DNA of 53,845 bases from Bacteroidota bacterium (GTDB taxonomy: Bacteria; Bacteroidota; Bacteroidia; Chitinophagales; Chitinophagaceae), in NCBI GenBank assembly GCA_023409975.1, contig JAEYQO010000097.1, positions 1-53,845 of the forward strand. The letters run 5' to 3'. The notes under the pieces were generated by a model that had not been told where the DNA came from, did not search any database, and saw only the letters and a list, made by a program, of their open reading frames with translations. The stretch's first letter is position 1. Each line of letters opens with the position of its first letter. The position numbers were made by a program, and so were the translations under genes. Shown piece by piece: positions 44,391-53,379 of the stretch.

Positions 44391-46346
44391 TTATGCCAGT
44401 GCACTTTTCTTGCCGCTTGTCTGTTCCTTTACCAGTGCCTGAACCTGCTGAATGAACTCCTGAACGCTGACGGTTCCCTGGTCACCCTCACCATGTTTCC
44501 GCACCGCCACATTACCCTCATTCATCTCCTTCTCACCAATGATCAGCATAAATGGGATCTTCAGCAGTTCCGTATCCCGGATCTTCCTACCCACTTTTTC
44601 ATTCCGCTCATCTACCTCAGCTCTGATGTCTGAACGGTTAAGTTCCTCAGCAACGCTGCGTGCATAGTCGTTGAACTTTTCACTGATGGTCAGCAACTTC
44701 ACCTGGAGGGGTGCCAGCCACAGGGGCAGGTTCCCGCCACAATGTTCCAGTAACAGTGCCACAAATCGCTCCATAGAACCGAATGGGGCTCTGTGAATCA
44801 TCACCGGTCGTTTCCTCGTGTTATCAGAATCCACATACTCCAGCTCAAAACGCTCCGGCAGATTATAATCCACCTGTATGGTTCCGAGCTGCCAGCGACG
44901 CCCTAGAGCATCTTTAACCATAAAGTCCAGTTTCGGTCCGTAGAAGGCTGCTTCACCATATTCCACTACGGTGTTCAGGTTCTTCTCAGCCGCAGCTTCC
45001 ATAATAGATTGTTCTGCGATCTCCCAGTTCTCGTCACTACCAATATACTTAGAGCGGTTTTCCTGGTCGCGCAGCGAAATCTGTGCAGTGAACTCTGTGA
45101 AATCAAGCGAGTTGAACACGTAGATCACGAGGTCAATCACTTTCTTAAACTCTTCTTTCACCTGCTCCGGTCTGCAGAACAGATGCGCATCATCCTGAGT
45201 AAATCCTCTGACGCGGGTCAGTCCGTGCAGTTCACCGGACTGTTCATACCGGTACACTGTTCCAAACTCTGCCAGCCGCAGCGGCAAATCCCGGTAGGAA
45301 CGTGGTTGCGATTTATATATCTCGCAGTGGTGCGGACAGTTCATCGGCTTCAGCATGAAGAACTCCCCTTCCTGCGGGGTGCTGATCGGCTGAAATGAGT
45401 CCTCACCATATTTATCCCAGTGTCCGGAAGTCACATACAGGCTCTTGCTGCCTATGTGCGGCGTGATGACAGGCAGGTACCCACTGGCCAGTTGTGCCTT
45501 CTGCAGAAACTGCTGCAGTCGCTCTCTCAGCATAGCGCCCTTCGGCAGCCAGAGCGGAAGGCCGCTCCCCACCCTTTCAGAGAAGGTAAACAGTTCCAGC
45601 TCGCGGCCCAGTTTTCTGTGATCTCGCTTTTTAGCTTCTTCCAGCAAAACGAGGTACTCATCCAGTTCCTTCTGACTGGGGAAGGTAATCCCGTAAATAC
45701 GGGTAAGCATTTTATTCTTCTCGTTTCCTCTCCAGTATGCGCCGGCAATGCTCGTCAGCTTCACGGCTTTGATAAAGCCGGTATGAGGAATATGCGGCCC
45801 GCGACACAGATCGGTAAAGGCTCCCTGTGAATAGAAGGTAATCTCCCCATCCTGCAGATCCTGCAATAGTTCGATTTTATAAGGGTCCTGCTTTTCCGTG
45901 AAATAGGCTATGGCTTCCGCCTTCCCGATCTCCTGACGCTGATACGGATTGTTCTGCTTTGCCAGCTCACGCATCTTGTTTTCCAGCTTCTTAAGATCTT
46001 CCTCTGTAATGGTCCTGTCACCAAGATCGACGTCATAATAGAAGCCATTCTCAATGGAAGGGCCGATGCCGAACAGCGTACCAGGAAACACAGCTTCGAG
46101 CGCCTCAGCCATCAGGTGGGCAGAAGAATGCCAGAAGGTCGATTTGGCTCCGGGTTCACCCCAGGTCAGCAGCTTCAGGCTCGCGTCATGATGGATCGGA
46201 CGGGTAGCATCCCATACATCACCATTTATTTCAGCAGCCAATACCTTTCTGGCAAGGCCTTCACTAATCGATTTGGCAATATCAAGGGCACTGACACCCT
46301 CATTATATTCCCGGACTGCGCCGTCCGGGAGCGTAATCTTAATCAT
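44391..46346 (-). CDS. thrS: Threonine--tRNA ligase
   Basis: Charges tRNA-Thr. The 651-residue protein is complete: TGS domain (MIKITLPDGAVREYNEG), the editing domain with HSSAHLMAEALE and GFYYDVDLGD, the class II catalytic core with MNCPHHCEIY (zinc Cys), RLAEFGTVYRYEQSGELHGL and HRAPFGSMERFVALLLEH, and the anticodon-binding domain at the end. It leads the transcript into infC. No T-box or other long leader is present; its promoter lies only ~20 bases upstream. Confidence 0.97.
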   Translation of the reverse strand: MIKITLPDGAVREYNEGVSALDIAKSISEGLARKVLAAEINGDVWDATRPIHHDASLKLLTWGEPGAKSTFWHSSAHLMAEALEAVFPGTLFGIGPSIENGFYYDVDLGDRTITEEDLKKLENKMRELAKQNNPYQRQEIGKAEAIAYFTEKQDPYKIELLQDLQDGEITFYSQGAFTDLCRGPHIPHTGFIKAVKLTSIAGAYWRGNEKNKMLTRIYGITFPSQKELDEYLVLLEEAKKRDHRKLGRELELFTFSERVGSGLPLWLPKGAMLRERLQQFLQKAQLASGYLPVITPHIGSKSLYVTSGHWDKYGEDSFQPISTPQEGEFFMLKPMNCPHHCEIYKSQPRSYRDLPLRLAEFGTVYRYEQSGELHGLTRVRGFTQDDAHLFCRPEQVKEEFKKVIDLVIYVFNSLDFTEFTAQISLRDQENRSKYIGSDENWEIAEQSIMEAAAEKNLNTVVEYGEAAFYGPKLDFMVKDALGRRWQLGTIQVDYNLPERFELEYVDSDNTRKRPVMIHRAPFGSMERFVALLLEHCGGNLPLWLAPLQVKLLTISEKFNDYARSVAEELNRSDIRAEVDERNEKVGRKIRDTELLKIPFMLIIGEKEMNEGNVAVRKHGEGDQGTVSVQEFIQQVQALVKEQTSGKKSALA

Positions 46347-46365
46347 GGAGTATTATATTCGGAAG

Positions 46366-46393
46366 CAAATGTACAAATTGCGGTATTGATCAA
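46366..46393 (-). promoter_or_regulatory. Bacteroidota-type promoter of thrS
   Basis: On the minus strand TTG (46393-46391), a 17-base spacer, and TACATTTG (46373-46366) match the -33/-7 pattern TTG and TAnnTTTG. The expected transcription start is about 12-16 bases before the thrS ATG. Confidence 0.6.
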
Positions 46394-46482
46394 CGGGCGC
46401 CTCCCGCCATTGCGTCAATCAGACCGGTACCGGAAGCAGCAAAACCGTCCGGTCCGGGCTATTACTCTGGTGTGACGACCAG

Positions 46483-46968
46483 CTAGAACTTACGAAACGT
46501 GTAGGTGTAGGTGAAGGTGTCCTGATGTGTATTGGGCAATGTTACCAGCTCCACAAAACGGATCGCAAAGCTGTTATCCGTATAGCTTACAAATGGGGCA
46601 CTCACATCGGGCCTGTTAAATAGCGTTCCTTCTGCAGCCCAGAAATCTATCTGGTTTCCATTATCCTCGAGCTTCCACTGAAAACTGGTTTCTGAAGGTT
46701 CTGCACTATTACATTTCGTAGGATTGGATTGGGTACCCTGATAATTCGGCAGGAATACAAGGTAATTGTCTTTGTGACAATCCTGGTACTGATCCTGGTA
46801 AACCTGGTATAATGTATCCGTACCAACATAAGGATCATATTTGATCGTCACATTAGAAACAGCCCATTTTCCGTTACGCAGCTCATCTTCGCGTGTGGTT
46901 GGATTCTCGACCTTTTCACAGGCAGTAAAAAGCAGTATAGAGGAGAAGAACAGTACAAGGTACCTCAT
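46483..46968 (-). CDS. Small lipoprotein, lipocalin-like
   Basis: A 161-residue lipoprotein. ATG at 46968 gives a signal peptide with lipobox LFTAC, so Cys16 would carry the lipid; an ATG four codons upstream is also possible. After EKVENPTTREDELRNGKWAV come strand-forming segments resembling lipocalin-like domains common in Bacteroidota surface proteins. Four further cysteine or aromatic-rich spots (QDCHKDNY, TKCNSAEP) could form a disulfide. Function unknown. It stands alone between thrS and the sensor kinase. Confidence 0.83.
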   Translation of the reverse strand: MRYLVLFFSSILLFTACEKVENPTTREDELRNGKWAVSNVTIKYDPYVGTDTLYQVYQDQYQDCHKDNYLVFLPNYQGTQSNPTKCNSAEPSETSFQWKLEDNGNQIDFWAAEGTLFNRPDVSAPFVSYTDNSFAIRFVELVTLPNTHQDTFTYTYTFRKF

Positions 46969-47105
46969 AGATGAAAACAAATAATTTTGCTAAAGCTAGT
47001 TAATCTCCGTCTTATCTAAAAGCTTTCCCTCATCTTTTTACCCTTGATGTACCCGGATTTATAGCCGGAATCCGTACCAATAGTCAACAACTGGGACTGG
47101 TACGT

Positions 47106-47113
47106 TATTTTTG
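47106..47113 (+). promoter_or_regulatory. TAnnTTTG box upstream of the orphan sensor kinase
   Basis: TATTTTTG fits the -7 consensus and lies 38 bases before the ATG, giving a leader of about 30 bases. No clear -33 TTTG is seen. Confidence 0.4.
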
Positions 47114-47151
47114 AGCTTTATAAGATCAGGGCCGTAAATATTCTCAGGTAG

Positions 47152-48417
47152 ATGAAGAAAGTGTTTCCGATTATTGTTGTGCTTATCACCCTTTCCGTGT
47201 TAGGCACCATCTATATACAGGTGTCCTGGATCAAAAACGCCATCGACCTGCGCAAGCAACAAAATGAACAGGATATCGCCATAGCGGTCAGCAGGATCAA
47301 ACAGGAATTCTACCAGCGGTTCTTCAACAAGATCGGACAGCTCCCCACCAACGAATCCTCCGAAGAATTCTACCTCCAGACGTTCTCTGTCAATTACTTC
47401 TCTGAGGAGGAAATCAATCAGGTGGTCAGCCAGTCGATCAAGCGCTCGGGGGTCAAACAGCCCTATGAATATGTGATCATCGATATCTTTCGGACACCCA
47501 TCTTCATGTCAGCAGGCTACCGAATAGAGTATATCGAGCAGTCAAGAGAGGTTCAGCTAACCACGAACAATTCAAACTACAAGGAAAAACTCTACCTGTA
47601 TTTCGAAGATGATGATAACTATATCATCCGTCAGTTAGGACCGGTGATCATCGCCTCTATCCTGATGACGACCATTATCATCTCCGCTTTCGCCCTCACA
47701 GTAAGAACCATGTTTTCTCAGAAGAAGCTTTCTGAGATCAAGTCAGATTTCATCAATAATATGACTCATGAGCTGAAGACGCCCCTGGCCACCATCTCCC
47801 TCGCGATCGATGCACTCACCAATGAAAAGGTCATCGGCGATCCGGAGAAAATCCGGTACTACAGCACCATGATCAAGGATGAAAATAAGCGGATGAATAA
47901 GCAGGTAGAAAAGATCCTGCAATCTGCGAGGATCGAACGCCAGGAGGTAAAATTAAATCTCCAGGAGCTGAACGCCCATGAGATCATCAGGAAGGTGACC
48001 GACAACCTCGCCTTGCAGATCCAGGACCGGGAAGGCTCTCTGACGCTTAATCTCCAGGCCAGCCGACAAACCATCAAGGCGGATGAGGTACATTTCTCCA
48101 ACATCATCTTCAACCTGCTCGATAATGCCATCAAGTATTCAAAAGATGCGCCCCGTATTGAGGTGGAAACACTGCTGCATGGTGGCTTCTTTGCCCTGAG
48201 GGTCAGAGATCATGGTATTGGTATGAATAAAGAAACCCAGAACAGGGTATTCGAGAAATTCTACCGCGCACACACAGGCAACCTGCATAACGTTAAAGGA
48301 TTTGGCCTCGGTCTCAGCTATGTCAAGGGCATGGTGGACGCTCATGGCGGCAAGATCAAGGTCGATAGCACGCCGGGCAAGGGCAGCACCTTCACGGTCT
48401 TGTTCCCACTGGTGTAA
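47152..48417 (+). CDS. Membrane sensor histidine kinase without adjacent regulator
   Basis: A 421-residue two-helix sensor: first helix at about 5-23, a periplasmic region of ~140 residues, second helix at about 165-188, then HisKA with the phosphorylated His in NNMTHELKTPLATI and an HATPase domain with NLLDNAIKYSKDAPRIE, VRDHGIGMNKE and GFGLGLSYVKGMVDAHGG. It resembles the Bacteroidota RprX-type kinases, whose regulator (OmpR type) usually lies next to them. Here the neighbours are a lipoprotein gene and uvrA, so the partner must be encoded elsewhere. Confidence 0.93.
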   Translation: MKKVFPIIVVLITLSVLGTIYIQVSWIKNAIDLRKQQNEQDIAIAVSRIKQEFYQRFFNKIGQLPTNESSEEFYLQTFSVNYFSEEEINQVVSQSIKRSGVKQPYEYVIIDIFRTPIFMSAGYRIEYIEQSREVQLTTNNSNYKEKLYLYFEDDDNYIIRQLGPVIIASILMTTIIISAFALTVRTMFSQKKLSEIKSDFINNMTHELKTPLATISLAIDALTNEKVIGDPEKIRYYSTMIKDENKRMNKQVEKILQSARIERQEVKLNLQELNAHEIIRKVTDNLALQIQDREGSLTLNLQASRQTIKADEVHFSNIIFNLLDNAIKYSKDAPRIEVETLLHGGFFALRVRDHGIGMNKETQNRVFEKFYRAHTGNLHNVKGFGLGLSYVKGMVDAHGGKIKVDSTPGKGSTFTVLFPLV

Positions 48418-48430
48418 AGTCCTGGCTCTC

Positions 48431-51349
48431 TCAGAGGTATTTTCCGGTATGACTTTCTTTCACGGAGGCCAGACCCTCAGGCGGACCTGCGTACAACAGA
48501 TGACCACCTCCAGCGCCTCCTTCAGGACCCATATCGATCACCCAGTCTGCACTTTTGATCACATCCACATTGTGCTCCACCACGATAATGCTATGCCCCT
48601 GGTCCAGCAAAGCGTCAAAGGAACCCAGTAGCTTCCTGATATCGTGCATGTGCAAACCTGTCGTAGGCTCGTCAAAGATGAAGAGGATCTTCTCGCTCGT
48701 CTTGCCCTTCCCGAGGAACGATGCCAGTTTTACCCGCTGGGCCTCTCCCCCGCTCAGGGTATCGCTGCTCTGTCCCAGTTTCACATAGCCCAGGCCCACA
48801 TCACTCAGCGGCCGTATAGCATTGACCAGCTTTTTCTCATCGTGAAAGAACTCCAGCGCCTCGTCCACACTCATCTCCAGAATCTCAAAAACATTCTTGC
48901 TCCTCCACGTCACTTCCAGCACTTCTTCCTTAAACCTGCGCCCTCTGCAAGACTCACAAACCAGATGAACATCTGCCAGAAATTGCATCTCCACCACTAC
49001 TTCCCCCTCTCCTTTACAGGTATCGCAGCGCCCGCCGTCGGTATTGAAGGAGAAATGCTTTTCCGCAAAGCCCCGCATCTTCGACAGGGGCTGCTTCGCC
49101 AATAGCTTTCTGATCTCGTCCCAGGCCTTGATATAAGTCACCGGATTGCTCCTGGAAGACTTCCCTATAGGATTCTGGTCCACCATCTCTATCAGGCCAA
49201 TCTCATCCAGATCACCACCGAGATAGCGGTGCAATCCCGGTCTGTCGGCTCCCTGCCCCAGATGTTTCATCAGGGCAGGATAGAGTGTCTGCTTCACCAA
49301 CGTGGTTTTACCACTTCCGCTGACACCCGTTACGACACAGAGTGTGTTCAACGGAAAACTCACATCCACGTTCCGGAGGTTGTGCTGACGGCAGCCCTCC
49401 AGCCGGATGGTTCCCCGCGGCTTCCTTTTCGTTGCAGGCGGCTCGATCTTCATTTGCCCGCTCAGATATTTCCCCGTCAGGCTCTTTTCATGCCGGATCA
49501 GCTCACGGAAATTCCCCGCAGCAACCACTTCTCCACCCAGATGCGATGCCAGCGGCCCCATATCGATAATATAGTCCGCCTCCCGCATCATCATATCATC
49601 ATGCTCCACGACCACCACCGTATTCCGAAGATTCCTCAGCGACTTCAATACCCGGATCAGCCGTTCTGTATCGCGTGGGTGAAGGCCAATGCTTGGTTCG
49701 TCGAGAATATAAAGGGAATCCGTAAGATTACTTCCCAGAAACTTGGTTAGCTGAATCCGCTGGCTCTCCCCTCCGGACAGCGTATTGGCCAGCCGGTTCA
49801 GGGTCAGATACCCCAGGCCTACATCCAGCAGGGTTTGCAGGCGCTGTTCAATTTCCGTCAGTATCCTTTTCGCCACCTGCTGCTCATATTCATTGAGCTG
49901 AATATTCTTAAACCATTCATACAGGTCGGAAGCCGGCAGCGACAGCAGGTTGCCGATGGTCGCGTTATTCACCTTTACGTAAAGGGCCTCCGGCCGCAGC
50001 CTCGTTCCCTTACAGGCAGGACAGGTGGTTTTTCCCCTGTAACGCGCCTGCATGATACGGTACTGTACCTTATACAGGTTCTGCGCCACCATATCGAAGA
50101 AGTCACGAATGCCCTCCACCTTATTATTACCATTCCAGAGCAGATCCCATTCTGCCTCCGAAAGCTCGGCCACAGGCTTGTGAACCGGGAAATCGAACCT
50201 GGCGGCATTCCGTATGAAAGCCGATTTCCATTCCCCCATTTTCTCGCCCTTCCAGCAGGCTACTGCACCCTCATAAACGCTCAGACGTCTGTCGGGAACC
50301 ACCAGGTCTTCATCGATGCCCAGCACCTGACCGAAACCCTCGCACTGGGGACAGGCACCATAGGGATTATTGAAAGAAAACAGGTTCGGAGTCGGCTCTT
50401 CGAAAACCATCCCGTCTGCCTCAAACCGGTTATTGAACCGGTGGATCTCCAGGCCATTGGTTTCGAGAATACATTCTCCCTCACTCTCATAAAAAGCCGT
50501 CTGAATGCTGTCCGCAAGCCGGTGCAGATCATCCTCGTCAAAATCCTTCACCACAATCCTGTCAATCAACAGGTAAACATGCTCCGTGGAGGCATCAAGC
50601 GGATGCTCTATATCAAGGGGCAGCTCAGAGTCACCATTTAATACCTCCTCGATCCGGTGCGGGCGACCCACTGATTGCGAATGATGATAAATACGGGCAA
50701 ATCCCTTGTGCATCAGGATATCCAGCTCCTCCCGGAGAGTTCTGCCAAACCGGGTAACCAGAGATACCATAATCTGCACCTTAGTACCTTGTGGCAGCGT
50801 TTTGACAAAGTCCACCACATCGCTGACACTATCCTTCTTCACCTCTTTCCCACTCACTGGCGACCAGGTTCGTCCTACCCGGGCAAACAGCAGCCGGAGG
50901 TAATCATAAATCTCGGTCATCGATCCCACCGTAGACCGGGGCGTACGGGTCGTCACCTTCTGCTCGATAGCGATTGCAGGACAGATACCCCGGATAAAAT
51001 CCACATCGGGCTTGTCCATCCGCATCAGAAACTGACGGGCGTAGGCGCTTAGACTCTCCGCATACCTGCGTTGTCCCTCTGCGAAAAGCGTATCCATGGT
51101 CAGGGACGACTTGCCGGAGCCTGAGACACCCGTGACCACCACCAGTTGATTTCGCGGAATAGCCACATCGATGTTCTTCAGGTTATGCATGCGGGCCCCC
51201 TTGATGAAGATCACCTCCTCACCACGCCCCTCAGGTTCCCCGGTATCATGGCGCTCTGTTTTTGGAGCGGAAACACCGTAAACCTTTTTATCTTCTGCTC
51301 CCGCTTTACCGGGCGCCACCACTTTGTTACTTGCTTTCTTCGATGCCAT
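48431..51349 (-). CDS. uvrA: Excinuclease ABC subunit A
   Basis: Damage-recognition ATPase of nucleotide excision repair. The 972-residue protein has two ABC modules, each with Walker A VTGVSGSGKSS/T and a signature (NTLSGGESQRIQLTKFLGS and DTLSGGEAQRVKLASFLGK), and zinc-binding Cys pairs (CPQCEGFGQ with TCPACKGTRL; CDTCKGEGE with CESCRGRRF). An N-terminal extension of about 45 charged residues precedes the first conserved strand EEVIFIKGARMHNLKNI; I kept the ATG at 51349 because no ATG lies nearer the domain. The 3' end is 13 bases from the convergent sensor kinase. Confidence 0.97.
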   Translation of the reverse strand: MASKKASNKVVAPGKAGAEDKKVYGVSAPKTERHDTGEPEGRGEEVIFIKGARMHNLKNIDVAIPRNQLVVVTGVSGSGKSSLTMDTLFAEGQRRYAESLSAYARQFLMRMDKPDVDFIRGICPAIAIEQKVTTRTPRSTVGSMTEIYDYLRLLFARVGRTWSPVSGKEVKKDSVSDVVDFVKTLPQGTKVQIMVSLVTRFGRTLREELDILMHKGFARIYHHSQSVGRPHRIEEVLNGDSELPLDIEHPLDASTEHVYLLIDRIVVKDFDEDDLHRLADSIQTAFYESEGECILETNGLEIHRFNNRFEADGMVFEEPTPNLFSFNNPYGACPQCEGFGQVLGIDEDLVVPDRRLSVYEGAVACWKGEKMGEWKSAFIRNAARFDFPVHKPVAELSEAEWDLLWNGNNKVEGIRDFFDMVAQNLYKVQYRIMQARYRGKTTCPACKGTRLRPEALYVKVNNATIGNLLSLPASDLYEWFKNIQLNEYEQQVAKRILTEIEQRLQTLLDVGLGYLTLNRLANTLSGGESQRIQLTKFLGSNLTDSLYILDEPSIGLHPRDTERLIRVLKSLRNLRNTVVVVEHDDMMMREADYIIDMGPLASHLGGEVVAAGNFRELIRHEKSLTGKYLSGQMKIEPPATKRKPRGTIRLEGCRQHNLRNVDVSFPLNTLCVVTGVSGSGKTTLVKQTLYPALMKHLGQGADRPGLHRYLGGDLDEIGLIEMVDQNPIGKSSRSNPVTYIKAWDEIRKLLAKQPLSKMRGFAEKHFSFNTDGGRCDTCKGEGEVVVEMQFLADVHLVCESCRGRRFKEEVLEVTWRSKNVFEILEMSVDEALEFFHDEKKLVNAIRPLSDVGLGYVKLGQSSDTLSGGEAQRVKLASFLGKGKTSEKILFIFDEPTTGLHMHDIRKLLGSFDALLDQGHSIIVVEHNVDVIKSADWVIDMGPEGGAGGGHLLYAGPPEGLASVKESHTGKYL

Positions 51350-51364
51350 AAACGCTTTGCGAAG

Positions 51365-51883
51365 TTAAAGGATCGGCTGCCATCGTTGCTCCAGCACCTT
51401 CCTCATTACATAATCATTCATCCACCAGGGACCAATCGGCACGTCCTCCTCGTAGATGATGCTAAAACCCATCTTTTTATAAAACCCGATGCTGGGGTTA
51501 AACCGGTTGACATTCAGCTCGAGCACCGTGCTGCCGGCTTCCAGTACCCGAGCTTCCACAGCCTGCAGTAATTCCCTGCCAAAACCGGCACCCTTCGTTT
51601 CGGGAAGACAGTAGAGTTTATGAAGTTTGAACACTCTCGGATCCTCCGTACGGGGTGCGTAGGCTGCAAAGCCGGCAATCCGGTTGTCTACGAGCTTCAG
51701 AAGATAGGTCTGTGACTTTTGTTCTATCTGTTGCGTTAACAGCTCCGTGTTGTATAGTTGTTGGAGCATATAGCCGATTTGTTCGGCGGAAAGGATCGGC
51801 TGATAGGTAGTCCACCAGGTATTCACCGCCACCTCCCGTATCTCCGGAACATCTGTGGGCCTTGCCTCACGAATAGCATGCAT
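51365..51883 (-). CDS. GNAT family N-acetyltransferase
   Basis: A 172-residue acetyltransferase using acetyl-CoA. ATG at 51883 places the conserved first strand IREARPTDVPEIREVA at the N-terminus; an upstream codon would add 11 residues without homology. The CoA-binding loop is visible as LPETKGAGFGRELLQAVEA, and the fourth strand pair ends in LNVNRFNPSIGFYKKMGFS. The substrate is unknown. It starts upstream of uvrA on the same strand with a 15-base gap. Confidence 0.9.
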   Translation of the reverse strand: MHAIREARPTDVPEIREVAVNTWWTTYQPILSAEQIGYMLQQLYNTELLTQQIEQKSQTYLLKLVDNRIAGFAAYAPRTEDPRVFKLHKLYCLPETKGAGFGRELLQAVEARVLEAGSTVLELNVNRFNPSIGFYKKMGFSIIYEEDVPIGPWWMNDYVMRKVLEQRWQPIL

Positions 51884-51940
51884 CTTCAAAATTAAATCCT
51901 GACCGGTAAGAGGCAAAAAAACCGGTGTTATTTAAACTGA

Positions 51941-51964
51941 AAAGGAGCGCAAAAGCGCCCCTTT
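51941..51964 (-). terminator. Terminator of the yceI-type gene
   Basis: Inverted repeat AAAGGAGCGC-AAAA-GCGCCCCTTT, a 10-bp stem with one mismatch and a 4-base loop. On the minus strand it is followed by TCAGTTTAAATAA, a modest T-rich tail. It lies between the YceI and acetyltransferase genes. Confidence 0.65.
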
Positions 51965-51987
51965 CCTCTCTCAAAAAAACCAACCAT

Positions 51988-52614
51988 CTAACCCTTCGCC
52001 TGTGCGAACTGAACATTGATCTGCATCCTTACGTCATCTCCTACGACCGCGCCACCAGCTTCGGTAACGGGTCCCCAGCTTAAGCCAAACTCCTTTCTGT
52101 TGATGGTTCCGTTCGCCTTAAATCCTGCCTTTATATTACCCCAATTGTCTTTAACTGTTCCGCCAAACACCACTGCAAACTGCACTTTCTTTGTAATCCC
52201 TTTTATAGTCATATCTCCTTCCAGAACGTAAGCGTTATCCTTCACCTTTTTGAAGGACGTGCTCTTAAACTTCATTTCAGGAAATTTATCTGTATGGAAG
52301 AATTCTTCTGATTTCAGGTGCGCGTCACGCTTCTCGTTATTCGTATTGATGCTGGTAGCATCCACGGAGAACTCGATCTGTGCCCCGTTGAAGTCGGGAT
52401 TAGGAGCAGAGATCTTACCGTTAAACACATTGAATGTACCTTCTACTTCAGAGATCACCATATGATCAACGGTGAAACGAACATTCGAATGGGAATGATC
52501 GAGGTTCCAGGTCGTGGCTGCGGCGGGAGCGGCTGCCATGACTGTTTTTGCGGACTGCGCATAAAGTGCGGGCTGAGCGAACGCCAGAGCACCAAGAATA
52601 AAGATCTTCTTCAT
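51988..52614 (-). CDS. YceI family periplasmic protein
   Basis: A 208-residue exported protein with a signal peptide (MKKIFILGALAFAQPALYAQ). The YceI lipocalin-like barrel is marked by TWNLDHSHSNVRFTVDHM at the start, ISEVEGTFNVFNGKI, EFFHTDKFPEMKFKST, and the end NRKEFGLSWGPVTEAGGAVVGDDVRM. Relatives bind isoprenoids or other amphiphiles, often in stress conditions; the ligand is not predictable. A promoter box lies 23 bases upstream and a hairpin follows the stop, so it is a single-gene transcript. Confidence 0.93.
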   Translation of the reverse strand: MKKIFILGALAFAQPALYAQSAKTVMAAAPAAATTWNLDHSHSNVRFTVDHMVISEVEGTFNVFNGKISAPNPDFNGAQIEFSVDATSINTNNEKRDAHLKSEEFFHTDKFPEMKFKSTSFKKVKDNAYVLEGDMTIKGITKKVQFAVVFGGTVKDNWGNIKAGFKANGTINRKEFGLSWGPVTEAGGAVVGDDVRMQINVQFAQAKG

Positions 52615-52636
52615 ACTATTTTTCGTGTGGTTTATG

Positions 52637-52644
52637 CAAATGTA
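52637..52644 (-). promoter_or_regulatory. TAnnTTTG box of the yceI-type gene
   Basis: On the minus strand TACATTTG fits the -7 consensus and lies 23-30 bases before the ATG at 52614, giving a leader of roughly 16 bases. A -33 TTTG is not evident at the expected spot. Confidence 0.45.
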
Positions 52645-52698
52645 TGTACACCTTTTCAGAGATACGAATTTGTTCGATCTATAGGTGTATAGAGTCAA

Positions 52699-53379
52699 TT
52701 AGTCGTTAGAGGTTAGTGGTGAGTAATTAGCGGTTAGTAATTAAATCATTGCTGTCCGGTAAAAATCAGAAGCTGCGGTTTTTTCAAGATCATGTCATTT
52801 CCAGGATCAGAAAGCAAACTATATAACGGTGCAATTGTGTATTGATATTCCATTATACACCAGTCAAACACATAAAAGAAAAATCCGTGTGAACGGTCGT
52901 GAAGCGGTGGAGCGGCGGTGGGGAGTCGGTTGGGTAATTACGGAGGTAGGACGCAGGTCTAACGCAGGTTTAACTGAAAGCCGACTGAGGGGTAGTGGAT
53001 ATTGACGCTCAGTTGGCCTTCGCAGGGGCCATTGGCCATTGGCAGTGCTGCACTGGCAACTGACAACCCGCGATGGCAAGTAGAGCTATTGTTTAACAGT
53101 GTAATTAAATACTAACGTCAGCTATCCGCTGCGCTGTAGGATTTTGGACCATTGTTCGGTCACGAGTAACGCAATTAGCCGGCCAAATGTAAACCGAGAT
53201 ATTCGATTTGCATTGTCGATGAGCAATCTGTACAACAATTCTGCGGCGATATAGTAATCCAGGAACAATGCAGTGTCGCCAGTTTGGTCTGATTTCTGGT
53301 CGATTAGATGTCTCCTCAATTTCTATTGATTGTCATTTAATACCATTAATGACTAACGACTAATCATTAACGACTAATA
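52699..53379. other. 681-bp gene-poor stretch with repeat motifs
   Basis: No gene could be supported. Relatives of the 35-bp array motif occur at both ends (TTAGTCGTTAG at 52699-52709 and degenerate copies to 52745; two inverted copies at 53351-53378). The middle has short repeats: ACGCAGGT-x-TAAC twice near 52951-52975 and GGCCATT twice near 53027-53040. A 65-codon minus-strand frame (53319-53122, TTG start) has protein-like composition but matches nothing I know. Confidence 0.55.
53351..53378 (-). repeat. Dispersed copies of the GTTAGTCGTTAGT motif
   Basis: Read on the minus strand this is ATTAGTCGTTAATGATTAG followed by TCGTTAGTC: two close copies of the core that makes up the array at 9181-9462, placed just after the pcm stop codon. 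Confidence 0.7.

Noticed and set aside
46347..46482. T-box or other leader riboswitch for thrS
   Set aside because: The promoter boxes sit about 20 bases from the ATG, leaving no room for a structured leader.
52864..53079. 71-codon minus-strand gene
   Set aside because: It is Pro/Arg/Ser-rich and lies over short repeats, typical of a chance frame in GC-richer non-coding DNA.
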